Of a stretch of DNA of 64,000 bases, positions 16,941-25,550 are shown piece after piece (position 1 is the first letter of the stretch; each line of letters begins with the position of its first letter). This stretch comes from SIG440 sp045586925 (lineage in GTDB: Bacteria > Bacillota > Clostridia > Monoglobales > Monoglobaceae). A program made the translations under genes and the position numbers. The stretch lies in contig JAZNBG010000005.1 in the NCBI GenBank assembly GCA_045586925.1, positions 1-64,000 on the forward strand, read 5' to 3'. A model generated the notes under the pieces. That model ran no database searches and was not told where the DNA came from. It saw only the letters and a program-made list of their open reading frames with translations.

Positions 16941-16967
16941 AACCGCAGTGCCAACGGCACTGCGGTT
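16941..16967. terminator. Terminator after argH
   Basis: Perfect 12-bp stem AACCGCAGTGCC/GGCACTGCGGTT with a 3-nt loop, then AATCTTTT. It also lies 3' of the DUF6472 gene on the other strand. Confidence 0.85.
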
Positions 16968-16974
16968 AATCTTT

Positions 16975-17166
16975 TCAGTTCTGTTTCCGTACAATTTTAT
17001 ATTCATCATAGAAGCTGTAATACGGGCACGAATTATGTCCCGAGCCATAAAACGACGAAACCTCGTCCTCGTCAAGATTGATTGTGCATACATAATAATC
17101 CATCTCGTAATCATAGTCGAAATATGCACAGGTTTCGCATTGGGTTATTTTTTTATCGTCCTTCAT
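16975..17166 (-). CDS. DUF6472-like small Cys-rich protein
   Basis: 63 residues with AGGGAG upstream of the ATG. Pattern CETCAYFDYDYEMDYYVC, then DEDEVSSF, SCPYY and DEYKIVRKQ matches the short DUF6472 family of Clostridia (recognised from memory). Four Cys suggest a metal-binding knuckle, and the acidic middle is typical. Function unknown. Confidence 0.75.
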   Translation of the reverse strand: MKDDKKITQCETCAYFDYDYEMDYYVCTINLDEDEVSSFYGSGHNSCPYYSFYDEYKIVRKQN

Positions 17167-17242
17167 TTATATGCTCCCTTCATAAGGTCGTATCAAATGT
17201 CATTATAACACCAAGCGTCATATATTTCAATAGCTATATTTC

Positions 17243-18505
17243 TTATTCAGGGAATATATTCATAGTATCATCTATACAAACCTTATCAAGACAATATTTG
17301 CCCTCAACAACAGGCTCACGGTTTACCCATTTACCACGGGTAAAGTCAGGCACAGAAACAGGTGCCCCGCCCATTGCAATAGACGCCTCAGAAAGTGGCG
17401 CAATTGCTGCCCATAAAATGGAGTCATATGCATCAATTGGAGTGTTTGTCCCCCTCTTAACACTTTCGATAAATGCACGGCAAACCAGCCAGTCCATACC
17501 GCCGTGACCGCCTTTTTCACCGAGTTCTACATACTCTTTGTGGAGAGGATGGTCATATTCCTTATATATTTCTTCAAGGTTGTTGCGGCAAGGTTCATCC
17601 ATACCCAGAAAAAACAATGTCCTACCATCTTCGGTGCACATTCCGCGGCTGCCACGAATGGTAAAGTTTCTTGAATAAAACGGCCGTGGTGCTGTGGTAT
17701 CAAGACAAAGTTTAATTGTTTCACCATTGGCACAAGTAATCACCGTAGTTATGATATCTCCATGCTTATAGTCATACTTTGCCCATTTCCCGTCGGGGCC
17801 TAAGTCATTTAAAACACGTTCCTTCAATGCAACTGCCTTAGATGCAAAGGAACTTAATGTCATCATTCTGTTGCCACGATTGATGCCTAAAACCTTGCAA
17901 ATGGGTCCAAGTTCGTGAGTGGGATACTGTTCGCAGTTTCTGTGCATATAGGAATGAATTCTGTAATGACGGTCTTCATCCTTTTCATCACCATATAATT
18001 CTCTGCATCTTATCAAATCGTGATGATAGCCGCCTTCTGCGTGAATCAGCTCGCCAAACAGACCTTTTTCTTTTACATTAAGCGCCATCATTTCAAATCT
18101 GCCGTAGCAGCAGTTTTCAAGCATCATTATTGGAGTTTTTGTTTCTTCGTATATGTTAAGAAGGTCATGACATTCCTGAATATCAAAGGCGCAGCCTACC
18201 TCAAAGCCTGTGTATTTTCCGGCACGCATAGCATCCTTGACAATGTCAAGTCGGCTTTCCCAACCTGTCATAATGAATACCGCATCAATTTCGGAATTGT
18301 TTAAAATATCGTGATAATTCGTGGTTGCAACGGCTTCTGCCTTACCTTTTTCTCTAAGAATATTGTTTATCTTTTCAAATTCAAAGTCGTTCATATCACA
18401 AATCATGGCAATGTCAACATCATTCATTTCGCTGATACATTTTTGCAGAACATTCGTGCCGCGTCTGCCAAGCCCAATATATCCAACTTTTATTCTATCC
18501 TTCAT
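17243..18505 (-). CDS. Gfo/Idh/MocA family protein, GH109-like
   Basis: 420 residues from ATG 18505 (MKDRIKVGYIGLGRRG), with GGGGAGAG upstream. N-terminal Rossmann fold (VGYIGLGRRG) for NAD(P); the later NCEQYPTHELGPICKVLGINRG block resembles the conserved YPTHGLGP region of GH109 glycosidases (NAD-dependent alpha-N-acetylgalactosaminidases). It may be a glycosidase rather than a dehydrogenase. Divergent from an AraC regulator across 141 bp, which probably controls it. No signal peptide, so cytoplasmic. Confidence 0.8.
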   Translation of the reverse strand: MKDRIKVGYIGLGRRGTNVLQKCISEMNDVDIAMICDMNDFEFEKINNILREKGKAEAVATTNYHDILNNSEIDAVFIMTGWESRLDIVKDAMRAGKYTGFEVGCAFDIQECHDLLNIYEETKTPIMMLENCCYGRFEMMALNVKEKGLFGELIHAEGGYHHDLIRCRELYGDEKDEDRHYRIHSYMHRNCEQYPTHELGPICKVLGINRGNRMMTLSSFASKAVALKERVLNDLGPDGKWAKYDYKHGDIITTVITCANGETIKLCLDTTAPRPFYSRNFTIRGSRGMCTEDGRTLFFLGMDEPCRNNLEEIYKEYDHPLHKEYVELGEKGGHGGMDWLVCRAFIESVKRGTNTPIDAYDSILWAAIAPLSEASIAMGGAPVSVPDFTRGKWVNREPVVEGKYCLDKVCIDDTMNIFPE

Positions 18506-18534
18506 TTTTCTCTCCCCTTTTGGTGTAAATATCA

Positions 18535-18563
18535 TTGACACCAATCTTTTTTTATGTTACAGT
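18535..18563 (+). promoter_or_regulatory. Promoter of the AraC-type regulator
   Basis: -35 TTGACA (18535-18540), 17-bp spacer, -10 TACAGT (18558-18563), leaving a leader of about 75 nt before the ATG at 18647. Confidence 0.6.
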
Positions 18564-18646
18564 AAGCATATCAATCTTAAAGTTATAATTCAATACAAAA
18601 AAAGACACATATTTTTATATTTTAGATACTAAAAGGGGGTCTTTGG

Positions 18647-19468
18647 ATGTTCTTTCCGATTAATAACACTTTTCAGATTACAGATTTTTTTCATATACCA
18701 CTGGACCGACGCTTTTCAGAAAATTTTAATTTCGATGGTGAAAAGCATAACTTTTGGGAAGTTGTGTATGTGATGGACGGCAAAATAGAGGTTACCGAGG
18801 ACGAAAAAGTTTACATAATGGGCGAACGTGACATCATTTTCCACTCCCCAAATGAATTTCACTGTTTGCGTTCTGCCGAAAATACCTGCCCTCGAGTGCT
18901 TAATGTTTCATTTCGCGCCAGTGGCAACCTGCCGAAGCATTTAAAAAATGGTGTGTTCCATTTATCCAGCGCCCTGCATGATGAATACATCAAAATTGTC
19001 AACATGTTGAATGCCTGCGATTTATACCACAAAAAGGATACGGCTGACCCTCTAAGCCTTTATGAGGTGAGTTGTCTGATGTCTGCTTTTTTTATACGTC
19101 TTCTGCGTGAAAGTCAGGCAAAAGACAGTCTTTCCACCTCCGTTGGTGCACAAACCTACAGTTCCCTTGTTGACCTTATGCATAAGGAAATCTGCAACAA
19201 TCTTTCATTAGAAGATTTAGCAAAAAAGAGCTACATCAGCGTAAGCTATATCAAAAAACTCTTCAGGCAATACGCCGGCACCAGTCCCAAAAACTATTAT
19301 ATAAATCTGCGTGTATCAGAAGCACAAAAGCTTTTACTTACCAACATTCCCATATCAGACATTGCTGATAAAATGAATTTTTCCTCTGCCGGTTATTTTA
19401 CACTATTTTTCAAAAACCAAACTGGATATACACCGACGCAGTACCGAAAAATTCATGGCGTTCGTTAA
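18647..19468 (+). CDS. AraC family transcriptional regulator
   Basis: 273 residues. N-terminal cupin-type sensor (FWEVVYVMDGKIEVTEDEKVY, then FHSPNEFHCL), and two C-terminal helix-turn-helix units (LSLEDLAKKSYISVSYIKKL; ISDIADKMNFSSAGYFTLFF) ending in TGYTPTQYRK. Usually a sugar-responsive activator. Divergent from the GH109-like gene, its likely target. AAGGGGG precedes the ATG. Confidence 0.92.
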   Translation: MFFPINNTFQITDFFHIPLDRRFSENFNFDGEKHNFWEVVYVMDGKIEVTEDEKVYIMGERDIIFHSPNEFHCLRSAENTCPRVLNVSFRASGNLPKHLKNGVFHLSSALHDEYIKIVNMLNACDLYHKKDTADPLSLYEVSCLMSAFFIRLLRESQAKDSLSTSVGAQTYSSLVDLMHKEICNNLSLEDLAKKSYISVSYIKKLFRQYAGTSPKNYYINLRVSEAQKLLLTNIPISDIADKMNFSSAGYFTLFFKNQTGYTPTQYRKIHGVR

Positions 19469-19497
19469 AATCAAATACTAATTACACCAATTTATAC

Positions 19498-19526
19498 TTG
19501 AAAAGCAACAAGAAATACAATATAAT
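19498..19526 (+). promoter_or_regulatory. Promoter of the dGTPase-like gene
   Basis: -35 TTGAAA (19498-19503), 17-bp spacer, -10 TATAAT (19521-19526). Confidence 0.65.
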
Positions 19527-19546
19527 ATTATAAAAGAGGTGAATCT

Positions 19547-20779
19547 ATGAAAGGCTATTTTGAATTTACCGCAGGCGAAAAGCGATATCTTGAAGAAATA
19601 AACAATACATATGACAGCAACCTGTCGCCCTTTGCCACTAAAAACGAAGATGTTGTGCGTTCTGCCAGAGCACCCAGATATGATATAATCCGTCCGCCAT
19701 ACGCATATGACGTTGACTGCATAATCTACAACCCATTCTACAACAGATACACCGACAAAACCCAGGTTTTTTCATTTTATAAAAATGACGATGTAACACG
19801 CCGTGCCCTTCACGTTCAGTTGGTTTCAAAGATTGCAAGGACAATCGGCAGAGCATTAAAGCTTAACCTTGATTTAATTGAGGCGATTGCCCTTGGTCAC
19901 GATATGGGGCACACACCCTTTGGTCACAAAGGCGAAGAGCTGCTTTCGGAATGTTATGAAGAAAGTACAAAGCGACGTTTGGGAAAGGCACGTTATTTTA
20001 ATCATAACGTACACAGCGCACGAATTTTCAGGAATATTTTAAACACCAACCTGACCCTGCAGACAATGAGCGGAATTCTAGCCCACAACGGCGAAAAGGT
20101 GTGCCGTGAATACACCCCAAGCAAGCTGACCGATTTTCAGAAATTTGACAGCATTTTAGAGAACTGTTACACCAGGAAGAATTATCATAAATCTCTTCGT
20201 CCCAACACTTTGGAGGGATGCGTGGTAAGAATAAGCGATATGATTGCCTATGCCGGCAAGGACAGACTTGACCTTTACCGAGTGAAGGCCATCAGTGAGG
20301 AAATGTTTAAGTCCGAACGTCTTATCGGCACAAGAAACAGTGACATAATTTCAAATGTGATTATTAATATAATTAAAAACAGTATAAATCAGCCAAGTCT
20401 TAATATGGACGAAGAAGTCTTTGCTGACCTTCGTGACCTGATTGCCGAAAACAACGAGCTGATTTACCTTAATGAAGACCGGGTCGAACCATATGACGAA
20501 AGTATAAAGCCATTGATGAAAAAGCTTTATGCAAGATTTTTGTATGATTTAGAAAACAATAATACAGACTCACCCATATTCCGTCATTACATTGATAACC
20601 CTGCACTCAGCCCTAAATATCGAAATTCAAAAGGCGCGCTGTGTGTAGATGCCGACGACATCGTCACCGACTGTATCGCAAGTATGACTGATGACTATTT
20701 TGTGGATGTGTGTGCAGAACTGCACATTGACGACGATGCATTTAAGAAAATTAAGTATCACAGTTATTTTGATATATAA
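19547..20779 (+). CDS. dGTPase-like HD-domain phosphohydrolase
   Basis: 410 residues. YNRYTDKTQVF resembles the N-terminal RLxxKTQV block of deoxyguanosinetriphosphate triphosphohydrolases; RRALHVQLVSKIARTI gives the first His, and LGHDMGHTPFGHKGE the HD pair. HNVHSARIF follows. These enzymes hydrolyse dNTPs to nucleosides plus triphosphate. The substrate in this shorter Clostridia subgroup is not certain. It is a single gene with its own promoter. Confidence 0.88.
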   Translation: MKGYFEFTAGEKRYLEEINNTYDSNLSPFATKNEDVVRSARAPRYDIIRPPYAYDVDCIIYNPFYNRYTDKTQVFSFYKNDDVTRRALHVQLVSKIARTIGRALKLNLDLIEAIALGHDMGHTPFGHKGEELLSECYEESTKRRLGKARYFNHNVHSARIFRNILNTNLTLQTMSGILAHNGEKVCREYTPSKLTDFQKFDSILENCYTRKNYHKSLRPNTLEGCVVRISDMIAYAGKDRLDLYRVKAISEEMFKSERLIGTRNSDIISNVIINIIKNSINQPSLNMDEEVFADLRDLIAENNELIYLNEDRVEPYDESIKPLMKKLYARFLYDLENNNTDSPIFRHYIDNPALSPKYRNSKGALCVDADDIVTDCIASMTDDYFVDVCAELHIDDDAFKKIKYHSYFDI

Positions 20780-20818
20780 AAAGGAGATGCTAAGAGGCGT
20801 ACTCTTAAGGACAGAAAA

Positions 20819-20843
20819 CGGAGCAGTGAAATTCACTGCTCCG
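20819..20843. terminator. 12-bp palindrome at the ends of the dGTPase and RAYT genes
   Basis: Perfect inverted repeat CGGAGCAGTGAA/TTCACTGCTCCG around one central base. It overlaps the stop codon of the RAYT gene. No clear U-run follows, so it may be either a terminator or a RAYT-linked repeat. Confidence 0.5.
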
Positions 20844-21357
20844 CTTCACTATTATAGAAACAATCATTTTCCCATCTTATGACATTTGTATCTATGTATT
20901 CCCATATCTTTTGATAATCTTTTTCACCACGAATTATGTGGTCGTGGTATGACCTCTGCCATATTTTTTCGTTATATGTATTATGTATCTTTTTTGATAC
21001 ATTCATTTTTAGAAATCCTACCATTTTATCAATAACAGAACGATGGTATTGTAGGGGCGATTCACGAATCGCCCGTTTTTCATTGCTATTGTTGATTTCT
21101 ATAATCAAATGAATATGATTTGGCATAACAACATATTTATGAATTGACACATTAAATCTATCTGGCAGTATTTTGATAATCTGTTCTACAAACTTTCCAT
21201 ATTGCGTTAATTTATTTTTTGGCAATTCGTGAATTGCCCCTACAATGTTTGAAAACAAACATTTTCTGTTATGTGCGCATATCGTAATAAAATATGCTCC
21301 GGGTGTGCTGTAATCATACCCCTTTAATCTTGTTGGTTTTCTTTTTGGTAGTGCCAT
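20833..21357 (-). CDS. REP-associated tyrosine transposase (RAYT, IS200-like Y1)
   Basis: 174 residues. It starts with the RAYT-typical GYDYSTPGAYFITICAHNR and carries the HUH motif in VVMPNHIHLII. The catalytic Tyr is probably in KIWEYIDTN, followed by W near the end. Such single-strand transposases process short palindromic repeats. Two stretches of the protein, VGAIHELP and RAIRESPLQY, are the in-frame translation of palindromic repeats inside the gene (see the two repeat entries). The frame remains open, so the protein may be active. Confidence 0.9.
   Translation of the reverse strand: MALPKRKPTRLKGYDYSTPGAYFITICAHNRKCLFSNIVGAIHELPKNKLTQYGKFVEQIIKILPDRFNVSIHKYVVMPNHIHLIIEINNSNEKRAIRESPLQYHRSVIDKMVGFLKMNVSKKIHNTYNEKIWQRSYHDHIIRGEKDYQKIWEYIDTNVIRWENDCFYNSEAEQ
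21047..21075. repeat. Palindromic repeat inside the RAYT gene, copy 1
   Basis: TTGTAGGGGCGATTCACGAATCGCCCG: 9-bp arms GGGCGATTC/GAATCGCCC around AC. On the minus strand it is read in frame as RAIRESPLQY. Confidence 0.8.
21221..21247. repeat. Palindromic repeat inside the RAYT gene, copy 2 (inverted)
   Basis: GGCAATTCGTGAATTGCCCCTACAA: the same repeat in the opposite orientation with two compensating changes in the arms. Read in frame as VGAIHELP. Confidence 0.8.
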
Positions 21358-21361
21358 AATC

Positions 21362-21445
21362 TTATTTTATTTCCTGTTCAAGGTTTTTGAAATCATCTGT
21401 ATCAAAGAAATCTATCAACGATATTCCTAATCCGTCGCAGAGCAT
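21362..21445 (-). pseudogene. C-terminal remnant of an XRE-type HTH regulator
   Basis: Only 27 codons remain: MLCDGLGISLIDFFDTDDFK and a short tail. This matches the end of small XRE regulators (the CxGLGISLxDFF pattern). No ribosome site or upstream HTH is present. It ends 4 bp before the RAYT start, so the RAYT or a deletion probably removed the rest. Confidence 0.55.
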
Positions 21446-21494
21446 TTTTTAATTACTATCCTTAAGAACACACCTCATACGGCATCGCCATTTT

Positions 21495-23420
21495 TTATTC
21501 CAACTCGCCCCATTCAGCATAATATTCTTCCAAATTTTGACGCAACTTGTCTGCCGCAGCACATTTTTCGTTCATCAGCTTGTAATCCGAAAAGATTTCC
21601 TCATGGGTCATTTCTTCTTCAATTTGGGCAAGGTCTGCCTCTGCCTGTTCAATAAGTCCTTCAAGCTCACGAATACGGTTTTTGCGCTGTGCATCAAGAC
21701 GCCGCTGTTCCTTAGAACGATAGCCGCCTGACTGATTTGCTTTTATATTCTCCATTGCCTTTTGCTGTGCAAGCTGTGCCGCAATCTCGGCATCACGTGC
21801 CGCTTCACGCTCCACTACCTCGCAATAGTAATCATAGTTGCCCTGATACAGCCGTAAGCCCTCCTCGGTAATCTCGGCAATTTTATCCGGAACCTTGTTA
21901 AGAAGATAACGGTCGTGCGATACAAATATCATTGTTCCGCCGTAATCAGACATCGCCTCCTCCAGCACCTCTTTAGAGGCTAGGTCAAGATGGTTGGTAG
22001 GCTCGTCAAGGATGATTACGTTTGACTTTTCAAGCATAATTATACAAAAGGCAAGCTTTGCACGTTCGCCGCCGCTGATTATTTTAACAGGCTTGTAAAC
22101 ATCATCCTTTGTAAGCAAAACATTTCCTAAAACGCGTCGGATTTCAGCCTCGGGGGTGTCGGGAAATCTGTCCCACAACTCGTCAAGTGCAATTTTATCC
22201 TGATTGAGATTAAGATTTTCCTGCTCGTAATAGCTGATGCTGACATTCTTGCCCCATTCAACTGTGCCATGGCTGTACGGGATAATCCCCTGAATAATTT
22301 TAAGGAACGAGGATTTACCAATTCCGTTTGCACCAATAATTGCAATCTTTTCTTTTTTCTTGATTGCAAGGTTTACACCCTTGCACAAAACCTTTTGTTC
22401 ATCCCCCACCGCAATATCAAGGTCGGTTACGGTAAGGACATCCTTATAAGGCTCGTTGGTATGTTCAAACTTCAGCCGCATAGACTTTAAATCGCCGTCA
22501 GGTCTTTCCAAAACTTCCATATTTTCAAGGGTTTTAAGCCTTGACTTTGCACTATTTGACGTAGATGCACGTGCGATATTTTTATCAACATAGGTCTGCA
22601 GTTGTGCAATCTGCATCTGCTGCATCTCGTATTCCTTTTGCTCACGGGCACGGCGCTGTGCCTTTTGTACCAGATATTGTGAATAGTTGCCCGCATAGGA
22701 ATAAACCTTGCCACGCTCCACCTCGTAAATGTGCGATACAATTTTATCAAGAAAATAACGGTCGTGAGATACGGTCAGGATTGCGCCATTGTAGTTGACA
22801 AGATAGTCTTCAAGCCATTTTAATGTCTTAAAATCAAGGTGGTTTGTAGGCTCGTCAAGAATAAGCAGCTCTGGCTCTTCAAGCAGCAGTCTGGCAATGG
22901 CAAGACGGGTTTTTTCGCCGCCCGAAAGGGTGGATATTACGGTGTCCATATCCTTGTCGCCAAATCCCATACCGTTTAATATTGTCTTGATTTTTACATC
23001 AATGTTATAGCCGTCACGGCTGTCAAAATAATTCTGTGCACGGGTATATTCCGAAGAAATTCGTCTGTATTCGTCGGATGTGTTATCCGAAATCTCTGCC
23101 ATTTCAAGCTCTAAGCGACGCATTGTTCTTTCTGCCTCATAAACGTCATCAAAGACCTTGCGCATTTCAACTATAATCGAGCTGTCACGCTCTAAGCCGT
23201 TGTTTTGTTCAAGATAACCAATTTTAAGGTCGGGCTTCTTTACCACATCGCCACTGTCATAATTCATCGTGCCCATAATAATTTTAAGAAGGGTTGACTT
23301 GCCCGCACCGTTAACACCAATAAGACCGTAACGGCATTTTTCGTTTACGGTCATTTTTACATTCTTCAGGATTTCTTCCTGACCAAAACTTTTATTTAAG
23401 CTGTCAATGGTTATCAGCAT
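21495..23420 (-). CDS. ABC-F family ATPase
   Basis: 641 residues, no membrane segments. Two ABC domains: Walker A GVNGAGKST (about 35-43) and GANGIGKSS (about 358-366); signatures LSGGEKTRL and ISGGERAKL; both Walker B followed by EPTNHLD. A linker rich in charged residues lies between them, and a C-terminal coiled coil (about 555-641) ends the protein. ABC-F proteins act on the ribosome (translation factors or antibiotic protection); the subtype is not clear. It is last in the OLE/dxs/recN gene run. Confidence 0.93.
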   Translation of the reverse strand: MLITIDSLNKSFGQEEILKNVKMTVNEKCRYGLIGVNGAGKSTLLKIIMGTMNYDSGDVVKKPDLKIGYLEQNNGLERDSSIIVEMRKVFDDVYEAERTMRRLELEMAEISDNTSDEYRRISSEYTRAQNYFDSRDGYNIDVKIKTILNGMGFGDKDMDTVISTLSGGEKTRLAIARLLLEEPELLILDEPTNHLDFKTLKWLEDYLVNYNGAILTVSHDRYFLDKIVSHIYEVERGKVYSYAGNYSQYLVQKAQRRAREQKEYEMQQMQIAQLQTYVDKNIARASTSNSAKSRLKTLENMEVLERPDGDLKSMRLKFEHTNEPYKDVLTVTDLDIAVGDEQKVLCKGVNLAIKKKEKIAIIGANGIGKSSFLKIIQGIIPYSHGTVEWGKNVSISYYEQENLNLNQDKIALDELWDRFPDTPEAEIRRVLGNVLLTKDDVYKPVKIISGGERAKLAFCIIMLEKSNVIILDEPTNHLDLASKEVLEEAMSDYGGTMIFVSHDRYLLNKVPDKIAEITEEGLRLYQGNYDYYCEVVEREAARDAEIAAQLAQQKAMENIKANQSGGYRSKEQRRLDAQRKNRIRELEGLIEQAEADLAQIEEEMTHEEIFSDYKLMNEKCAAADKLRQNLEEYYAEWGELE

Positions 23421-23422
23421 CG

Positions 23423-23812
23423 TTATTCCTCAACTTTTTCGGTTTCTATCTCAAATTTATCGGTAAAGAATAGTCTTAAAACTAAAATTCCAACAGCAGT
23501 CCCTGAAATTGCACCCAAAAATGCCATCCAGTCGCCACCGCACAAGCTACCGATTACGGCACCCAGTATAAGCAGGGCTGTAAGGCTTAAATATCCCGCC
23601 GCCGAGTGCTTTAAAAAGCTTTTATCACTTGATATCAGGCGGATTTTATCGCCCGTTTTGAAATCTTTTGTATTTTTAAGCTTTACAGTCATTTCACGGC
23701 TGTTACCGCAAAGACCGCAGGCTGCACAATTGTCGCCACAGGCGGAATCACGCTGAATGGTGACATTTATATATCCGCCCGAGCTTTTGGTTACTGTTCC
23801 GTATTTTTCCAT
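23423..23812 (-). CDS. RseC/MucC-like membrane protein
   Basis: 129 residues. N-terminal Cys cluster (CGDNCAACGLCGNSRE) as in RseC (SoxR-reducing system), then two membrane segments near 72-92 and 96-115. Homologues help reduce SoxR or act with Rnf-type electron carriers. It starts 13 bp after the recN stop and ends 3 bp before the ABC-F gene. Role in Clostridia unclear. Confidence 0.8.
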   Translation of the reverse strand: MEKYGTVTKSSGGYINVTIQRDSACGDNCAACGLCGNSREMTVKLKNTKDFKTGDKIRLISSDKSFLKHSAAGYLSLTALLILGAVIGSLCGGDWMAFLGAISGTAVGILVLRLFFTDKFEIETEKVEE

Positions 23813-23824
23813 ATTGATTTTCCC

Positions 23825-25522
23825 TTATCGAATGTCTTTTTTGTTTTTTGCCAGCTCCAGCATTTCAAGGGCACTCTGGCGTGTAAGGTCGGTAACTACA
23901 ACACCGCCAATGATGCGTGCAAGCTCTTCAACACGGCCGTCGCTGTCAAGGGGTATTACATCTGTTGACGTGCTTTGGTCGGTGGAGGTCTTTTTTATAA
24001 GATAATGTAGGTCTGCCATACTTGCAATCTGGGCAAGGTGTGTAATAGAAAACACTTGCTTATCCTTAGCAAGAGCCGAAAGCTTTTCGGCAATCTTTTG
24101 TGCCGCCCTGCCGCTGACACCTGTGTCAATCTCGTCAAATATCATTGTGTCAATATCATCCGAGCCCGAAAGTACCGATTTTACAGCAAGCATAATTCGT
24201 GAAAGCTCGCCGCCTGATGCGATTTTTGACATAGGCTTTAAAGCCTCGCCCGGGTTGGTCGAAAGCAGGAACTCTGCCTCGTCTTTGCCCGACTCGGTAT
24301 ATGAAATCTTACCATCGTCTGTGCGCTCGCAGAGGTTAATTGCAAACCTTACCTTTGGCATATCAAGATCGACAAGCTCGGCTAGGATTTTTTCTTCAAG
24401 CACTCTTGCCGCCGCAGTTCTTTTTGCCGAAAGTCTTGCTGCAATCTCCTCTACCTCTGCCGATGCCGCCGCAAGCTCTGCATTGAGTCTTTCAAGCTCT
24501 TCGTCGTGGTTTTCGATGGTGGCAAGTTCTGCCTGGGCCGTTTTTGCATATTCCAGAATTTCTTCAATGGAACTTCCGTATTTGCGTTTTAAATTTGATA
24601 TGGTGTCAATACGTTCTTCAATCATATCAAGCTCTGCCATATTAAAATCTGTTGAAGAAAGACAGGAATTTATCTCTGACGCAATATCGTCAACCTCTGC
24701 AACAACGCCCGAAAGCCGCTCGTAACATTCGCTGAGTTTGGGAAGGTACTGACTTATACCGCCCAATGCCTTCTCTGCCCCGCGAAGCAGGTCATATGCC
24801 GTATATTCCTCGCCGCCATAAAGCGCACCGTATGCCGCACCGGCACCCGACACAATGCTTTCGACATTATAAAGGTAGTCACGCTTTGCCTCAAGTTCCT
24901 CATCTTCGCCGGACTTTAGTCTGGCAGAATTAATTTCGTTTATCTGAAATTCAAGAAGCTCCTGACGATGCAACCGTTCGTCCTTAGAGTCTGAAAGTCC
25001 GTTTATTTGCTTTGTTATTTCACGCATCCTTTTATATGATGCCTTGTATTCATTTAAAATATCACCGCAATCGCCAAAGCTGTCAAGAAACACCATATGA
25101 CTGTGAGGGTCAAGAAGCATACGGTTGTCGCTTTGACCGTGAATGTCAATCAGCATCGACGCCGCCTCACGAACTAACGAAAGCGGCATAGTGACACCGT
25201 TTATGCGACAGGTTGACTTGCCGTCATCTGTAAGCTGACGGTTGATTGCAATAATGCCATCCTCTGCCTCAATTCCTAAATCCGAAAGGCTGTCAAGTGT
25301 GGCTTTATCCGAAACCTCAAAACAGGCATTAACCACTGCCTTGTCACAGCCCGTGCGAATAAGGTCGTGACTGACACGCTTGCCAAGTGCCATATTAATA
25401 GAGTCTATCAGTATCGACTTACCAGCACCCGTCTCACCCGTGAGAACATTAAAGCCACGGTCAAACTCAATATGCACCTGATCAATTACTGCAATATTTT
25501 TAATATGTAATTCCTTAAGCAC
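23825..25522 (-). CDS. recN: DNA repair ATPase RecN
   Basis: 565 residues. SMC-like: N-terminal Walker A GETGAGKSIL, a long coiled-coil middle, C-terminal signature IASGGELSRIMLAVK and Walker B TMIFDEIDTGVSG. It holds DNA ends during double-strand break repair. It lies 28 bp after nadK. In many Clostridia argR sits between nadK and recN; here it is absent. Confidence 0.96.
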   Translation of the reverse strand: MLKELHIKNIAVIDQVHIEFDRGFNVLTGETGAGKSILIDSINMALGKRVSHDLIRTGCDKAVVNACFEVSDKATLDSLSDLGIEAEDGIIAINRQLTDDGKSTCRINGVTMPLSLVREAASMLIDIHGQSDNRMLLDPHSHMVFLDSFGDCGDILNEYKASYKRMREITKQINGLSDSKDERLHRQELLEFQINEINSARLKSGEDEELEAKRDYLYNVESIVSGAGAAYGALYGGEEYTAYDLLRGAEKALGGISQYLPKLSECYERLSGVVAEVDDIASEINSCLSSTDFNMAELDMIEERIDTISNLKRKYGSSIEEILEYAKTAQAELATIENHDEELERLNAELAAASAEVEEIAARLSAKRTAAARVLEEKILAELVDLDMPKVRFAINLCERTDDGKISYTESGKDEAEFLLSTNPGEALKPMSKIASGGELSRIMLAVKSVLSGSDDIDTMIFDEIDTGVSGRAAQKIAEKLSALAKDKQVFSITHLAQIASMADLHYLIKKTSTDQSTSTDVIPLDSDGRVEELARIIGGVVVTDLTRQSALEMLELAKNKKDIR

Positions 25523-25550
25523 GTTCTCACATCCTTTTACTTTTTGGCTC

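Noticed and set aside
20789..20870. Short plus-strand ORF after the dGTPase gene
   Set aside because: The ribosome site abuts the ATG and the frame runs through the palindrome and the RAYT 3' end.
24123..24725. 200-codon plus-strand ORF opposite recN
   Set aside because: Low-complexity Ser-rich translation of the recN antisense strand.
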